Of a stretch of 64,000 nucleotides of DNA, positions 17,617 to 27,829 are shown one piece after another. Numbering within the stretch: the stretch's first letter is position 1; each line of letters begins with the position of its first letter. A program made the position numbers and the translations under genes. The DNA comes from Bacillota bacterium (lineage in GTDB: Bacteria; Bacillota; Clostridia; Lachnospirales; Lachnospiraceae). The DNA lies in assembly GCA_023437365.1 (NCBI GenBank), contig JAEZGK010000096.1, positions 4,053-68,052 of the forward strand. The letters are read 5' to 3'. The notes beneath the pieces are model-generated. The model saw nothing but the letters and a program-made list of their open reading frames with translations, searched no databases and was not told the origin of the DNA.

Positions 17617-19146
17617 ATGGAAGCAAAAAGCATCAGGAAGAAACTTATTTTAGCATTAATGATCGTAGCATTTTTAATGCCTTCAAGCTATCAATCGGCT
17701 ATGGCTGCAGAGAAGCTTAATAAAAAAGACTTTGTCGCTAAGTTCGATAATCAGTCTGAAACCTATAATTTATATGAGAGCTTGAATAGCTATGGTGAGG
17801 ATGTTATTCTCTTCTCCTATGACAAAAATTATGACCGAAGTAAAGAGGGAGTGGTAAAAACCTACAGAGGCATCTGTATAGGTATGGCTGAAGCGACGGT
17901 CACTAAGAAGTATGGTAAGGGAACAAAAGAAAAGTTATCGAAGGACATCGTTTATAACAGAATGCTTGATAATAATGCGGAGAATATGAAAGGATATTTT
18001 AAAACTATTAAGCATGTATTATGCTATAAATATACTGAGACTACGGAGGAGGGAGCCTATATTTCCCGAATTCATTTTTATATAGATAACGATGGAAAGG
18101 TAGGCTTGGTCGGCTTCTCCAGAGTGAATGGAGAGTCAAAGGGTGATTATCAGTATTATCTGCGAAAAGGTGGAACCGCTTATACATCAGAAGATTATAA
18201 AGATGCAATCGAATATTATACCCAGGCTTTAAAAAGAAACAAAGAGGATCCCTTGGTTTATAACGGCTTGGGAAATTGCTATTTTAACCTGGAAGAGTAT
18301 GATGAAGCAGTCAAGTATTATCAAACAGCGATCCAATTGGATTCAAAGGATGCCGATTATCAATACAATATGGGAAACACGCTTTATTACCAGGGCAAGT
18401 ATGAAGAAGCAATCATTTATATGAAGGAATGTATCAAACTTGTTCCGAAGTATACCGATGCTTATGTGAGACTAGGAGATAACCTGTACTACCTGGGAAG
18501 ATATGAGGAAGCAGTAGAGTACTATGATAAAGCTATGAATTTACCCCGCGGAGACACAGCCTATGTTTACTACAGTAAAGGAGCCGCTTTATATGACTCA
18601 GGTAAATATATCGAGGCGATCATTGCTTTTGACAAGGCGATTGAAAGGGATCCGGAATATACTGCGGCATATATAGATAAAGGAGATGTATTATGTGATC
18701 TGGAACAATATGAGGAAGCCCGAATCGAATATGATAAGGCTTTAAAGGTGTATCCTGAGAGCCTGAGAGCTAAGGTCGGTAAGGGTAGGAGCTATTACTT
18801 TCAGGGAAAATATCAAGAGGCAATTGAGTTTTATAACAAGGCGATTTTTCAGGAGCCGAAATATCTGAATGCACATTTATGGAAAGCATATGCCCTTTTT
18901 GCAATGGGTAATTATGATGAATGCTTAGCTGTTGCTGAAAGGATGATTCAAATAAATCCGGAGGAAGGGTTTGGATATTTCATAAAGAGTAGAGTATATG
19001 CACAGCAGCATAAGGAGACAGAATGCTTTGAAAGTCTGAAAAAGGCTGTGGAACTGAATAAAATCTTCATAGAGTATGCTAAATATGATTTGGCTTTTGA
19101 TTCGTACCGAAGCTCAGCAAGCTATCTTGATATCATCGTAGATTAA
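17617..19146 (+). CDS. Secreted tetratricopeptide-repeat protein
   Basis: About 509 residues. A signal peptide (KKLILALMIVAFLMPSSYQSAMAA, cleavage near residue 33) precedes a unique domain (to about 190). Eight or more TPR units follow, with the repeated pattern A-x-x-x-x-G-x-x-x-Y/F…Y-x-x-A-I-x-x-Y-x-K-A-I (for example DPLVYNGLGNCYFNLEEYDEAVKYY and YQEAIEFYNKAI). TPR arrays bind other proteins. Three in-frame ATGs exist (17596, 17605, 17617); GGGAGA best fits 17617. Partner and role unknown. Confidence 0.85.
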   Translation: MEAKSIRKKLILALMIVAFLMPSSYQSAMAAEKLNKKDFVAKFDNQSETYNLYESLNSYGEDVILFSYDKNYDRSKEGVVKTYRGICIGMAEATVTKKYGKGTKEKLSKDIVYNRMLDNNAENMKGYFKTIKHVLCYKYTETTEEGAYISRIHFYIDNDGKVGLVGFSRVNGESKGDYQYYLRKGGTAYTSEDYKDAIEYYTQALKRNKEDPLVYNGLGNCYFNLEEYDEAVKYYQTAIQLDSKDADYQYNMGNTLYYQGKYEEAIIYMKECIKLVPKYTDAYVRLGDNLYYLGRYEEAVEYYDKAMNLPRGDTAYVYYSKGAALYDSGKYIEAIIAFDKAIERDPEYTAAYIDKGDVLCDLEQYEEARIEYDKALKVYPESLRAKVGKGRSYYFQGKYQEAIEFYNKAIFQEPKYLNAHLWKAYALFAMGNYDECLAVAERMIQINPEEGFGYFIKSRVYAQQHKETECFESLKKAVELNKIFIEYAKYDLAFDSYRSSASYLDIIVD

Positions 19147-19171
19147 CTAATTATCAGATTATAATATATAA

Positions 19172-19212
19172 ATGCCCCGGATTTCCTTAAAGAAATTTGG
19201 GGCATATTTGCG
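19172..19212 (+). terminator. Rho-independent terminator
   Basis: ATGCCCCGGATTTC pairs with GAAATTTGGGGCAT (two G-U) around CTTAAA, with a short T-rich tail. Confidence 0.7.
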
Positions 19213-19396
19213 TGTATCAGGTATAAGTTAAGTCTTTTGCTTGGCAATAAGTCAAAGTGTGCAAAATTTAGATGATTTTTATTGTTTTTTACAGTAAATT
19301 ATAATAAAATATATATACAATATAAATTATATATAAAAAAGGAAATGTAAGTCGTTAAATATATGAAACATGATGTGGCAGCAGAGGGGATAGGTT

Positions 19397-21055
19397 ATGT
19401 TAAGAGTGCTACTTGTAGATGACGATGCAGTCATAAGAACAAATTTAAAGACTATGATTGAATGGGAGCAGCACGGATTTATTGTAGCAGATGAAGTTGT
19501 GAACGGTGTGGAGTGTATTCAGAAATTATCCACAAGCCATTTTGATGTGGTTATTACCGATATAAATATGCCAATTATGAGTGGAGTGGCTTTGATTCAG
19601 AGCATTAGGCAATATTTTCCCGGAGTTGAGGTGATTGCCATCAGCGGCTATGACGATTTCAATTATGTGCGCGACAGCCTTACAAGGGGAGCAGTTGATT
19701 ATATATTAAAACATCGCCTGAGTAAGGAAATCCTATGTGAGGCTTTGGAAACGGTAAAGAGCAAATTGATAGAACAAAGTAAATTATTGGACCTCAGCAA
19801 TAGGCAATTAGAACAGCTCTCAGAAGGAAGAACCTTAATTCTGCATAATCTGGCACAGGAAATAGTCGCCGGCAGCATCTCCCTGAAAGATACAAAGCAT
19901 CGTATGGAACTGCTGGAAATATCCTGCGAATTTACTAATCTTATTCTCTGTTATATCAAAGTACAGAATTTTTCCACTCATGGCAAGACAGACAAAGTAA
20001 TTAAGTCCTTGATTGAAGTTGTTGATAGGATTATCATGGAAGATTTCCATGGTTTCACAGCTTATCTGGAGGAGGGATATTTTGCTGCTTTTATCGACTT
20101 CGGTAAGATAAACAGTACACTATTTATTCATCAGATGCTTGCAGGAATACTTACGCGTATTTGCTCTTCCTCAAAAAAATATCTGGGCTTACATATCATA
20201 ATTGCTGTCAGCAGCTTGTGCCAAAGCTTTGAAAAAATTCCGGAGTTTTTTAATAAAACGAAAAGGTCTTTGGAGAATAAGTTTTATGATGAACAGCAGC
20301 TCGTCTGGCAAAACAGTGAGATGCCTAAGGAAGAAATACAGATCTCGTTAAGTATAAAGGATGAAGAACATCTCATGATGTTTCTTGGAGAAGGAGATAA
20401 AGAAGGAACTCTGAATTTTTTGGAGGGCCTATTTGATAAATGCAAAAAGTTCAATGCACCAGCCCATTCAGTGCAGGTAATTTGTGCGGAATTGATCAGC
20501 TTGGCTATTCGGTTTTGCATGAAGCAGGGTCTTGAGAGTATAAGAAGAGATTTGGTGGAACTTCATCTGTCAGGGGAATATGTAAAAAAGAAATACTCAG
20601 AGCTTCGTATGCTGATCAGCCAGGTTTATGAAAAGGTTTTGACGGAACATATCAATCTTATGGAGGTAAGCGGCAGAAACCCATACGTAATCAAGGCAAT
20701 ACAATATTTAAATTCTAACTACCGAAAAAATATTTCCCTTACGGATACAGCAGAATATGTGGGAATCAGTGTACAATATTTAAGTCATCTCATTAATGAG
20801 GAATGCAAAAAAGGCTTTGCAGAGCTGCTTAACGGAAAGCGGGTAGAGGTAGCTTGCGAGATGATGCGTTCTCATGAATATAAAGTAAAAGAAATTGTGG
20901 AAAAGGCAGGCTTTAATAATTATAACTACTTTTTCAAGGTTTTTAAGGATGTTACAGGACTCACACCAGCGGAATATGAGAGACAGGAGGTTTGCAAAAA
21001 ATCCTTGGAAAGAAAAAGAAGGGAATGCCTCTCGCATGATTGGGTAAATCCATGA
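19397..21055 (+). CDS. YesN-type response regulator (REC + AraC HTH)
   Basis: 552 residues. The N-terminal receiver domain has the acidic pocket VDDD (8-10), phospho-acceptor D55 (VVITDINMP) and K105 (DYILKH). A middle region of about 300 residues precedes a C-terminal AraC DNA-binding domain (NISLTDTAEYVGISVQYLSHLINEECKKGF, then VKEIVEKAGFNNYNYFFKVFKDVTGLTPAEY). It forms an operon with the YesM-type kinase: its TGA overlaps the kinase ATG (ATGA at 21052-21055). Such pairs normally control carbohydrate ABC transporters, but none is adjacent here. Confidence 0.92.
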   Translation: MLRVLLVDDDAVIRTNLKTMIEWEQHGFIVADEVVNGVECIQKLSTSHFDVVITDINMPIMSGVALIQSIRQYFPGVEVIAISGYDDFNYVRDSLTRGAVDYILKHRLSKEILCEALETVKSKLIEQSKLLDLSNRQLEQLSEGRTLILHNLAQEIVAGSISLKDTKHRMELLEISCEFTNLILCYIKVQNFSTHGKTDKVIKSLIEVVDRIIMEDFHGFTAYLEEGYFAAFIDFGKINSTLFIHQMLAGILTRICSSSKKYLGLHIIIAVSSLCQSFEKIPEFFNKTKRSLENKFYDEQQLVWQNSEMPKEEIQISLSIKDEEHLMMFLGEGDKEGTLNFLEGLFDKCKKFNAPAHSVQVICAELISLAIRFCMKQGLESIRRDLVELHLSGEYVKKKYSELRMLISQVYEKVLTEHINLMEVSGRNPYVIKAIQYLNSNYRKNISLTDTAEYVGISVQYLSHLINEECKKGFAELLNGKRVEVACEMMRSHEYKVKEIVEKAGFNNYNYFFKVFKDVTGLTPAEYERQEVCKKSLERKRRECLSHDWVNP

Positions 21056-22824
21056 CTAAATTATTTTATCTGATCATCCGTTTTATTGATAGAATTTCCG
21101 AAGGTCTACGGCACATTAAGATTCCCATCAGATTAATTATTTCATATATTTTAGTTTCCGTGCTTCCGGCAATCGTGGTTACTAATTACTCCTGTTATGT
21201 CGTACAGAAATCACTCCTTGATAAGATGAAGGATTCCTCAGTACAGATCGCCAAAAGTATTAATCACGATATTACCCGTTATATGGCAGATTTGTTGGAT
21301 ATCAGTAACAGTATTATCAATTCGACTTATATGCGGAAGTTTCTTAGGGAGTATGAGCAAAATACAGAAAATGAGTCGCATGATGTCTTGGAGCATATCA
21401 AAAATAATATCCCCCTTTCATCTCTTTCGGATATTTATATAGAGATGGGAAAAGGGGATATCATACATTTTGCACCGAAATACAGTCTGGCTTCAGAAGA
21501 ATTAGATCGGCTAAGGGAGATTGCTGTAAAACATGGCAGACAGCCGATGTTTCTGCCTGTGCAGCTGGAGGATGGGAGCAATGGAATCTCACTGGTAAGG
21601 GCAATCTATTCTCCGAAGGGTATTGAGAGGCTGGGCTTTATTTATATCTCTGCAACGGAACAAAGCTTAGAGGAGATATATAAAAACATTGATTTGGGGG
21701 AAGGTTCCTTTGTATGCCTGTTCGATTCGTCAGGCAAGATGATATCCAGCCACGGGAAGTCGGAGGATTATCAATTTGGTGAGCTTCTTGAAAGAGTTCA
21801 AAGTGCTGATATGGAGCATAGGGACAGTTTTGATATAAAAACAAGAGGCAGAGAATATGCGGTATCCTTTTGTAAAATGAATGAGATTGACTTGTACATT
21901 GCTTGCCTGGTTCCTTACTCCTACCTGAATTCGACGGTGAAGGAGGTAAGGCAACACTTTTATGTTTTTGTAGTGGCCTGCCTCCTAATCTGTTCGTTTT
22001 TTACATTTATCATTTACAGGAGTATAGCACTACCCTTGTCTAATCTGAGAAAGCATATGATCAAAGCTGAGAATGATCATCTAATTACTAAGATTACGGA
22101 TCTTAATCACGATGAGATAGCAGATGTTGCAAAAAGCTTTAATCATATGATTGATGAGATCAATACCCTGATTGATGACGTACAAAGATCAGAACGGCAG
22201 AAGTCAGCGGAAAAGCTAAAAGCCTTACAGGCGCAAATCAACCCTCATTTTCTGTCCAATGCGCTGAATACCGTCAAGTGGATGGCATCCTTGCAAAATG
22301 CGGATAATATCGAGAAGCTGATTACCTCACTGATTCAACTGCTGCAGGTAAGCATGGGGAAAGCTGAGGATCTTGTTCCCCTTTCGCAGGAAATAGAGTA
22401 TATTCGCAATTATATAGAGATTCAGTCGTATAAATATCTGGATAAGCTGGCAGTCGAATATGATATCGATCAGGAAGCAGAAGCTTGTCTACTGCCGCCC
22501 TTCTCTATACAGCCCTTTGTAGAAAATGCGATCATTCATGGAATCGAACCAAAAACAGGACAAGGGACAATCTGGATTAATGCCAGCCGTGTTGGAAAAG
22601 AGGTAGTATGTGTAATCAAGGATAATGGTGTAGGCTTTAGTAATTTTAAATCCTGGGAGGAAGCAGATCAGGGTGATCCTAAGCACATCAGCGGAATAGG
22701 GATTAAAAATGCAAATGAAAGGATCAAGATGTTTTTTGGCGAGGATTACGGAATAAGCTTTGAAAGTATTCCGGGGATATATTCTAAAGTAAAGATGAGA
22801 ATACCATATACAACTAAAATATGA
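21052..22824 (+). CDS. YesM-type sensor histidine kinase
   Basis: About 590 residues. A membrane helix near residues 30-50, an extracytoplasmic sensor domain (about 50-285) and a second helix near 290-315 are followed by HAMP (RSIALPLSNLRKHM…HDEIADVAKSF). The His_kinase domain contains QINPHFLSNALNTVKWM, with the phospho-accepting His. The family usually has HFLYN, here HFLSN. HATPase boxes are FVENAIIHG, DNGVGF and GIGIKNANERI. Start ATG 21052 overlaps the regulator stop; the TTG at 21040 would lie inside that gene. Confidence 0.92.
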   Translation: MTKLFYLIIRFIDRISEGLRHIKIPIRLIISYILVSVLPAIVVTNYSCYVVQKSLLDKMKDSSVQIAKSINHDITRYMADLLDISNSIINSTYMRKFLREYEQNTENESHDVLEHIKNNIPLSSLSDIYIEMGKGDIIHFAPKYSLASEELDRLREIAVKHGRQPMFLPVQLEDGSNGISLVRAIYSPKGIERLGFIYISATEQSLEEIYKNIDLGEGSFVCLFDSSGKMISSHGKSEDYQFGELLERVQSADMEHRDSFDIKTRGREYAVSFCKMNEIDLYIACLVPYSYLNSTVKEVRQHFYVFVVACLLICSFFTFIIYRSIALPLSNLRKHMIKAENDHLITKITDLNHDEIADVAKSFNHMIDEINTLIDDVQRSERQKSAEKLKALQAQINPHFLSNALNTVKWMASLQNADNIEKLITSLIQLLQVSMGKAEDLVPLSQEIEYIRNYIEIQSYKYLDKLAVEYDIDQEAEACLLPPFSIQPFVENAIIHGIEPKTGQGTIWINASRVGKEVVCVIKDNGVGFSNFKSWEEADQGDPKHISGIGIKNANERIKMFFGEDYGISFESIPGIYSKVKMRIPYTTKI

Positions 22825-22874
22825 GAAATAAAGCTATGACATAGTAGGTAAATCGGGTACAGTCAAAGATATCA

Positions 22875-22911
22875 GGGAACTCAGTTTTTTTAAGCTGAGT
22901 TCCCTTTTTTG
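22875..22911 (+). terminator. Rho-independent terminator of the YesN/YesM operon
   Basis: GGGAACTCAG pairs perfectly with CTGAGTTCCC, followed by six T. Confidence 0.9.
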
Positions 22912-23080
22912 GAGGAAATAGTTAATAAATAGTGTAAATGGAAATTCGTGTAAATGAATCTTTAATATTTGAGTGATTTTAAGAAATAATTATAGGATGA
23001 AAAAGAGCGCTTTATTGATAACATTAATTTACAAAAGCAATGTGCTTTTATATGAGGTCATTTAATTCGGAGGCAATCCT

Positions 23081-25156
23081 ATGTCAGAGCATTATGCAAA
23101 TGAACCATTACTGGATATGTTTATATTTGAGACGACCCAACTGATAGAGCAGCTTGAGCAGTCTATATTAAGCTGTGAACAGGACAACGATTACTTTACC
23201 CAAGAGGCGATTAACGAAATATTCCGAAGCATGCATACCATTAAGGGTTCGGCAGCTATGATGATGTTTAGTAACATATCAACACTTGCTCATACCATGG
23301 AGGACATATTTTATTATTTGAGAGAAGATAAACCTGCCATAATTAATAGTTCTGAGTTGTCGGATCTGGTGCTTGATGGTATTGATTTTATTAAATGCGA
23401 GGTTGATAAAATCAAGAAGGGTAAAAAGGCAGATATGAATCCCGATACCCTCATCCACAAAATGGAACAGTTTCTTAAGCATATTCAAGAAAATAATAAG
23501 CCTGATAAGAATCGAACAGAGACGGGAGCTGTTGTGTCTGAAAGTCGAAGCATTTGGGATCAATGTGGAGTAACGAAGAATACCTATTGTAATAGCTTCC
23601 GGGCTGTCATTTTCTTTGAAGAAGGCTGCGAAATGGAGAATGTTCGTGCCTATACGATAGTTCGTAACCTAGAAAACATAACGGACCATATTATATACAT
23701 ACCTGAGGATATTATCGATAACGAGGATACGGTAGAAATCATCCGGCGGGAAGGCTTTCGAATTTATATAAAGTCGGATTATACCTATGATAAGCTGAAG
23801 GATTTACTGATGGATACAATCTTTCTGAAGAGCTTGGAATTAATTCAATTAGAAAATGAGGAGGAAATCAAGACATTGATTGAGCAGGGGAAGCCTAAAA
23901 TGGCAGAGCAGGAGGAAAAGCGGCCTGAGACTACCGAAACCTGCAGGGGTGATAGGGATTCCGGCAGTAAAGATGCGAAGTCTTCTTCCTCCCCTCAAAA
24001 TATTATTAGTGTCAGTGTTGCCAAATTGGATCGGCTAATGGATCTTGTGGGAGAGATGGTAATTCAGGAAGCAATGGTAATTCAAAATCCTGATCTGGCG
24101 GGCTTGGAGTTGGAGAATTTTCGAAAAGCTGCAAGACAGCTTAACAAAATCACGACTGAATTGCAGGATATCGTGATGTCGATCAGAATGGTTCCTCTCT
24201 CCGCGACCTTTAACAAGATGCATCGAATTGTCAGGGATATGAGCAAGAAACTAGAGAAGGATGTGAAGCTTGAAATTGTTGGTGATACAACGGAAGTGGA
24301 TAAGAACATTATTGAGCATATTTCTGACCCGTTGATGCACCTAGTACGCAATTCCATCGATCATGGAATTGAAACCTCCAATGAGAGATTGGCAAATGGA
24401 AAACAGAAGGTGGGGACCGTTACACTGGAAGCAAAAAATTCCGGAAGTGATGTGCTCATTACCGTGAAGGATGATGGGAAAGGACTGGACCGGAACAAGA
24501 TACTGAAGAAGGCCAAAGAGAATCAGCTTCTGGTAAAAAATGAAAGTGAGCTGACGGACCGGGAGCTATTTAATATGATTTTACTGCCCGGATTTTCTAC
24601 CAATGAGCAAATTACTGAATTCTCGGGTCGTGGGGTCGGTATGGACGTCGTGGCTAGAAACATTGAGGCAGTCGGAGGATCCTTAGCTGTAGACAGTTTT
24701 CCTGAGAAGGGGACTCAGATTACACTCAAGATCCCGTTAACGCTGGCAATCATAGATGGAATGAATATTAAAGTAGGTAATTCCTGCTTTACCATACCGA
24801 TGATTTCTATTAAGCAATCGTTCAGACCAAACGAAAAGGACATATTCTGTGATCCGGATCACAACGAAATGATGATGGTGAGAGGAAAATGCTATCCGAT
24901 TGTCAGATTATATGAAAGATTTGGAATAGCTACTACAGTTACAGATTTGACAGACGGTATCATAATCATGCTTGAGCAGGCGGAGCATACGATCTGTCTT
25001 TTCACAGACGAGCTGCTAGGACAGCAGCAGGTAGTGGTTAAGACGTTACCGGCATATATTCGGGAATTCAATACGATCAAAGGTCTCTCCGGATGCACGC
25101 TGTTGGGCGACGGAAGTATCAGCTTAATAATTGATGCGGCAGGCTTAATGAGTTAG
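23081..25156 (+). CDS. cheA: Chemotaxis histidine kinase CheA
   Basis: 691 residues with the full CheA order. The P1 HPt domain has phospho-His H52 (FRSMHTIKGSAAMMM). A P2-like CheY-docking segment lies at about 190-285. P3 dimerisation is ISVSVAKLDRLMDLVGEMVIQE, P4 is the ATPase (HLVRNSIDHGIE, DDGKGLD, GRGVGMDVV) and P5 a CheW-like domain (KIPLTLAIIDGMNIKVGNSCFTIP). It phosphorylates CheY in response to receptor arrays. It is followed by cheW and an mcp gene in the same direction; no cheY, cheB, cheR or flagellar gene is in the window. Confidence 0.95.
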   Translation: MSEHYANEPLLDMFIFETTQLIEQLEQSILSCEQDNDYFTQEAINEIFRSMHTIKGSAAMMMFSNISTLAHTMEDIFYYLREDKPAIINSSELSDLVLDGIDFIKCEVDKIKKGKKADMNPDTLIHKMEQFLKHIQENNKPDKNRTETGAVVSESRSIWDQCGVTKNTYCNSFRAVIFFEEGCEMENVRAYTIVRNLENITDHIIYIPEDIIDNEDTVEIIRREGFRIYIKSDYTYDKLKDLLMDTIFLKSLELIQLENEEEIKTLIEQGKPKMAEQEEKRPETTETCRGDRDSGSKDAKSSSSPQNIISVSVAKLDRLMDLVGEMVIQEAMVIQNPDLAGLELENFRKAARQLNKITTELQDIVMSIRMVPLSATFNKMHRIVRDMSKKLEKDVKLEIVGDTTEVDKNIIEHISDPLMHLVRNSIDHGIETSNERLANGKQKVGTVTLEAKNSGSDVLITVKDDGKGLDRNKILKKAKENQLLVKNESELTDRELFNMILLPGFSTNEQITEFSGRGVGMDVVARNIEAVGGSLAVDSFPEKGTQITLKIPLTLAIIDGMNIKVGNSCFTIPMISIKQSFRPNEKDIFCDPDHNEMMMVRGKCYPIVRLYERFGIATTVTDLTDGIIIMLEQAEHTICLFTDELLGQQQVVVKTLPAYIREFNTIKGLSGCTLLGDGSISLIIDAAGLMS

Positions 25157-25203
25157 TAATGTATAGCAATGATATAAAATTCAAAAGAAAGGCGGAGGTA
25201 CAT

Positions 25204-25698
25204 ATGGCAAACATAGTGGAAAATACTATGGAGATCGAAGAGGATACCCAAAAAGATCGTTTTTTGACCTTCTCATTGGGTAAGGAAAGCTATGGTATTG
25301 AGATCAAGTATGTTATCGAAATTATTGGCATTCAATCGATTACAGAGATACCGGAGCTTCCCGAGTATGTGAGAGGTATTATTAATCTAAGGGGGAAGAT
25401 CATTCCGGTATTAGATGTGAGACTCAGATTTAAGAAGGAACCAAAGGATTATAATGACAGGACCTGTGTTATTGTGGTTGATATCAATGAGGTATCCATA
25501 GGTCTGATCGTGGACAGGGTTGCAGAAGTAATCACGATATCTGAAGAGGACACGGTAGAGCCTCCGCAGACGAATCATGGGCTGAACAACAGGTATATCA
25601 AAAAAATCGGTAAAATCGGGAGCGAAGTAAAATTACTCTTGGATTGTGAGAAGCTACTGACCGAAAACGAACTGGAAGATTTAAGCGAAGCTTTATAA
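25204..25698 (+). CDS. cheW: Chemotaxis adaptor CheW
   Basis: About 164 residues, couples receptors to CheA at the membrane array. CheW hallmarks are FLTFSLGKESYGIEIKYVIEIIG, the conserved PEYVRGIINLRGKIIPVLDVRLRF and GLIVDRVAEVITI. ATG 25204 has GGCGGAGG upstream and is preferred over ATG 25159, which lies only 2 bases after the cheA stop. An acidic N-terminal extension of about 17 residues precedes the fold. Confidence 0.95.
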   Translation: MANIVENTMEIEEDTQKDRFLTFSLGKESYGIEIKYVIEIIGIQSITEIPELPEYVRGIINLRGKIIPVLDVRLRFKKEPKDYNDRTCVIVVDINEVSIGLIVDRVAEVITISEEDTVEPPQTNHGLNNRYIKKIGKIGSEVKLLLDCEKLLTENELEDLSEAL

Positions 25699-25723
25699 AA
25701 TAATATTCATGGAGGGCATGAGG

Positions 25724-27562
25724 ATGAAATGGTATAAGAATTTAAAAATAGCAGCAAAGCTAATCACTGGATTTCTTGTAGTAGCTATCATTGCTGCGGT
25801 GGTAGGTGTGGTAGGATTAATCAATATTTATCGGATCAATGAAGCGGATACGCTTTTGTATGAACAGAACGCTGTAGGACTTGCTTATGTAGGCAATTCA
25901 AGTGCAAACTTTGAACGTCTGCGATACAATGCTTTAAAATTAACCGCAGTGGAAACAGAAGAAGAGGGAGCAGACTGTATCTCCACCATCGAGCAGTTGT
26001 GCAGTACAGTGGATGATTTGATTTTGAAATATAATACTATAATACAAGATGGAGAAGAGGCTGCGTTATTTAATGAAACAAGTGCGAATTGGGAAGAATT
26101 CAAAGGCTACTTACAGGAGGTAGTTCAATATCATAATGCTAAACAGGATGCGGAAGTAAAGAAAGTAATCCTAAAAGATTCCCAAGAACTGGGGGATAAG
26201 CTTAGATCTAATTTTGCTGACTTAATGAATTTCAATGAAGCCTCCGCAAAACATAGGGCGGATAATAACGATGACTTGGCTTCAAAGGCAATCATTACTA
26301 TGATAGTCGTGATTTTCATCGGAGTGTTGGTATCAGTTATCCTTGGCATTTATATCTCCCGCATTATCAGTAAACCAATCATACAGATGGTTAATGCGGC
26401 GGATAAACTTGCGCTGGGAGATGTGAGTGTCAATGTTGAGTCAGACAGCAAGGATGAGGTTGGAAGTCTGGCAGCAGCCTTTGGAAAAATGATTGAGAAT
26501 ATTCGTAATCAGGCTTTGTCAGCAGAAAAAATGGCAGCCGGAGATCTTACCGTGGACGTGCCGATCAGCTCTGCCAATGACTTACTTGGCAATAAGCTGG
26601 CTGATATGGTCAGAATGAATAATGAAGTTCTTACCAATATTTATATGGCAGCTGAGCAGGTTGCCGTAGGTTCAAAGCAGGTATCCGACTCAAGCATTCT
26701 TCTTGCCCAGGGAGCTACGGAGCAGTCAAGCTCCATTGAGGAACTGACAGCCTCGATAGAAGAAATCGCTTCCCAGACTGAAGCGAATGCCCAAAATGCG
26801 AATCAGGCAAACGAACTGGCGGAAAATGCGAAAGCTAATGCAACGCAGGGTAATTCTCAGATGCAGGAAATGTTGAAGGCTATGGATGAAATCAACGAAT
26901 CCTCTACCAATATTTCGAAAGTCATTAAAGTAATTGATGATATTGCTTTTCAGACCAATATTCTTGCACTGAATGCAGCTGTGGAAGCAGCCAGAGCAGG
27001 ACAGCATGGCAAGGGGTTTGCAGTGGTAGCGGAAGAGGTCAGAAATCTTGCCGCCAGATCAGCCAATGCTGCAAAAGAGACAACAGAAATGATAGAGGGC
27101 TCCATAAAGAAATCGGAAAGCGGTACTAAAATTGCGAAGGATACGGCACAAGCCCTGGATAAAATTGTAGTTGTGATTGAACAGGTTGCCAGCCTTGTAG
27201 GCGGCATAGCAAGTGCTTCCAATGAACAGGCAATCGGTATTCAACAGATCAATCAGGGCATCATGCAAGTATCACAGGTGGTTCAGGCAAATTCAGCCAC
27301 ATCAGAGGAAAGTGCTGCTGCAAGCGAGGAGCTTTCCAGCCAGGCTATCCTGCTGAAGGAAACCGTCAATCAGTTTAAGATTAAGAAGAATACGAATACC
27401 TTCAGTAAATATGAGAATATCAGCCCGGATGTATTAAAAATGCTTGAGAATATGTCTGCAAAAGCAAACAATAATACAGCACAAAAATCAGAAGCATCGG
27501 AGGAAGCAGCTTCCACAAAAACAAGGATAACCATAAATGATGTGGAGTTTGGAAAGTACTAA
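25724..27562 (+). CDS. Methyl-accepting chemotaxis protein with 4-helix-bundle sensor
   Basis: About 612 residues. Membrane helix 1 is near residues 13-35, then comes a roughly 150-residue four-helix-bundle (4HB_MCP) periplasmic domain, membrane helix 2 near 188-210, HAMP, and the signalling domain. The hairpin tip is conserved (ILALNAAVEAARAGQHGKGFAVVAEEVRNLAARSA). GGAGGG lies 7 bases before ATG 25724. It is co-directional with cheA-cheW, 25 bp after cheW, so it is presumably the receptor dedicated to them. Ligand unknown. Confidence 0.93.
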   Translation: MKWYKNLKIAAKLITGFLVVAIIAAVVGVVGLINIYRINEADTLLYEQNAVGLAYVGNSSANFERLRYNALKLTAVETEEEGADCISTIEQLCSTVDDLILKYNTIIQDGEEAALFNETSANWEEFKGYLQEVVQYHNAKQDAEVKKVILKDSQELGDKLRSNFADLMNFNEASAKHRADNNDDLASKAIITMIVVIFIGVLVSVILGIYISRIISKPIIQMVNAADKLALGDVSVNVESDSKDEVGSLAAAFGKMIENIRNQALSAEKMAAGDLTVDVPISSANDLLGNKLADMVRMNNEVLTNIYMAAEQVAVGSKQVSDSSILLAQGATEQSSSIEELTASIEEIASQTEANAQNANQANELAENAKANATQGNSQMQEMLKAMDEINESSTNISKVIKVIDDIAFQTNILALNAAVEAARAGQHGKGFAVVAEEVRNLAARSANAAKETTEMIEGSIKKSESGTKIAKDTAQALDKIVVVIEQVASLVGGIASASNEQAIGIQQINQGIMQVSQVVQANSATSEESAAASEELSSQAILLKETVNQFKIKKNTNTFSKYENISPDVLKMLENMSAKANNNTAQKSEASEEAASTKTRITINDVEFGKY

Positions 27563-27579
27563 CATAGCATAAGGTCAAA

Positions 27580-27783
27580 GGGCTGTTGCGAAGCATATAA
27601 ATTAACACATGATAAGGATATATGCATCCCTAATTCACTGGTTCTCAGAGCGCGAAAGCAAGTGAGCATATACAAGCGTACTTGTAAATATGCGAACGCG
27701 CTGCTGGTAGCGAGTTTACGAGCAGATCAGGTTTGGGATACCTGTATCCTTACTCTGTTTATCAAAGTGTTTTTCAACAGCCC
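27580..27783. repeat. Structured intergenic repeat, copy 1 (MITE-like)
   Basis: Terminal inverted repeat GGGCTGTTG (27580-27588) with CAACAGCCC (27775-27783). A second inner inverted pair is GATAAGGATATATGCATCCC (27611-27630) against the reverse complement of 27735-27755. The central part folds further (GCATATACAAG with CTTGTAAATATGC). It has the same architecture, arm sequences and length as 53301-53506. No ORF of its own. Confidence 0.8.
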
Positions 27784-27829
27784 TTGCTATGCTGCGTTGT
27801 ACGGTCACGATTCCCGTATGAGGGGGAGC

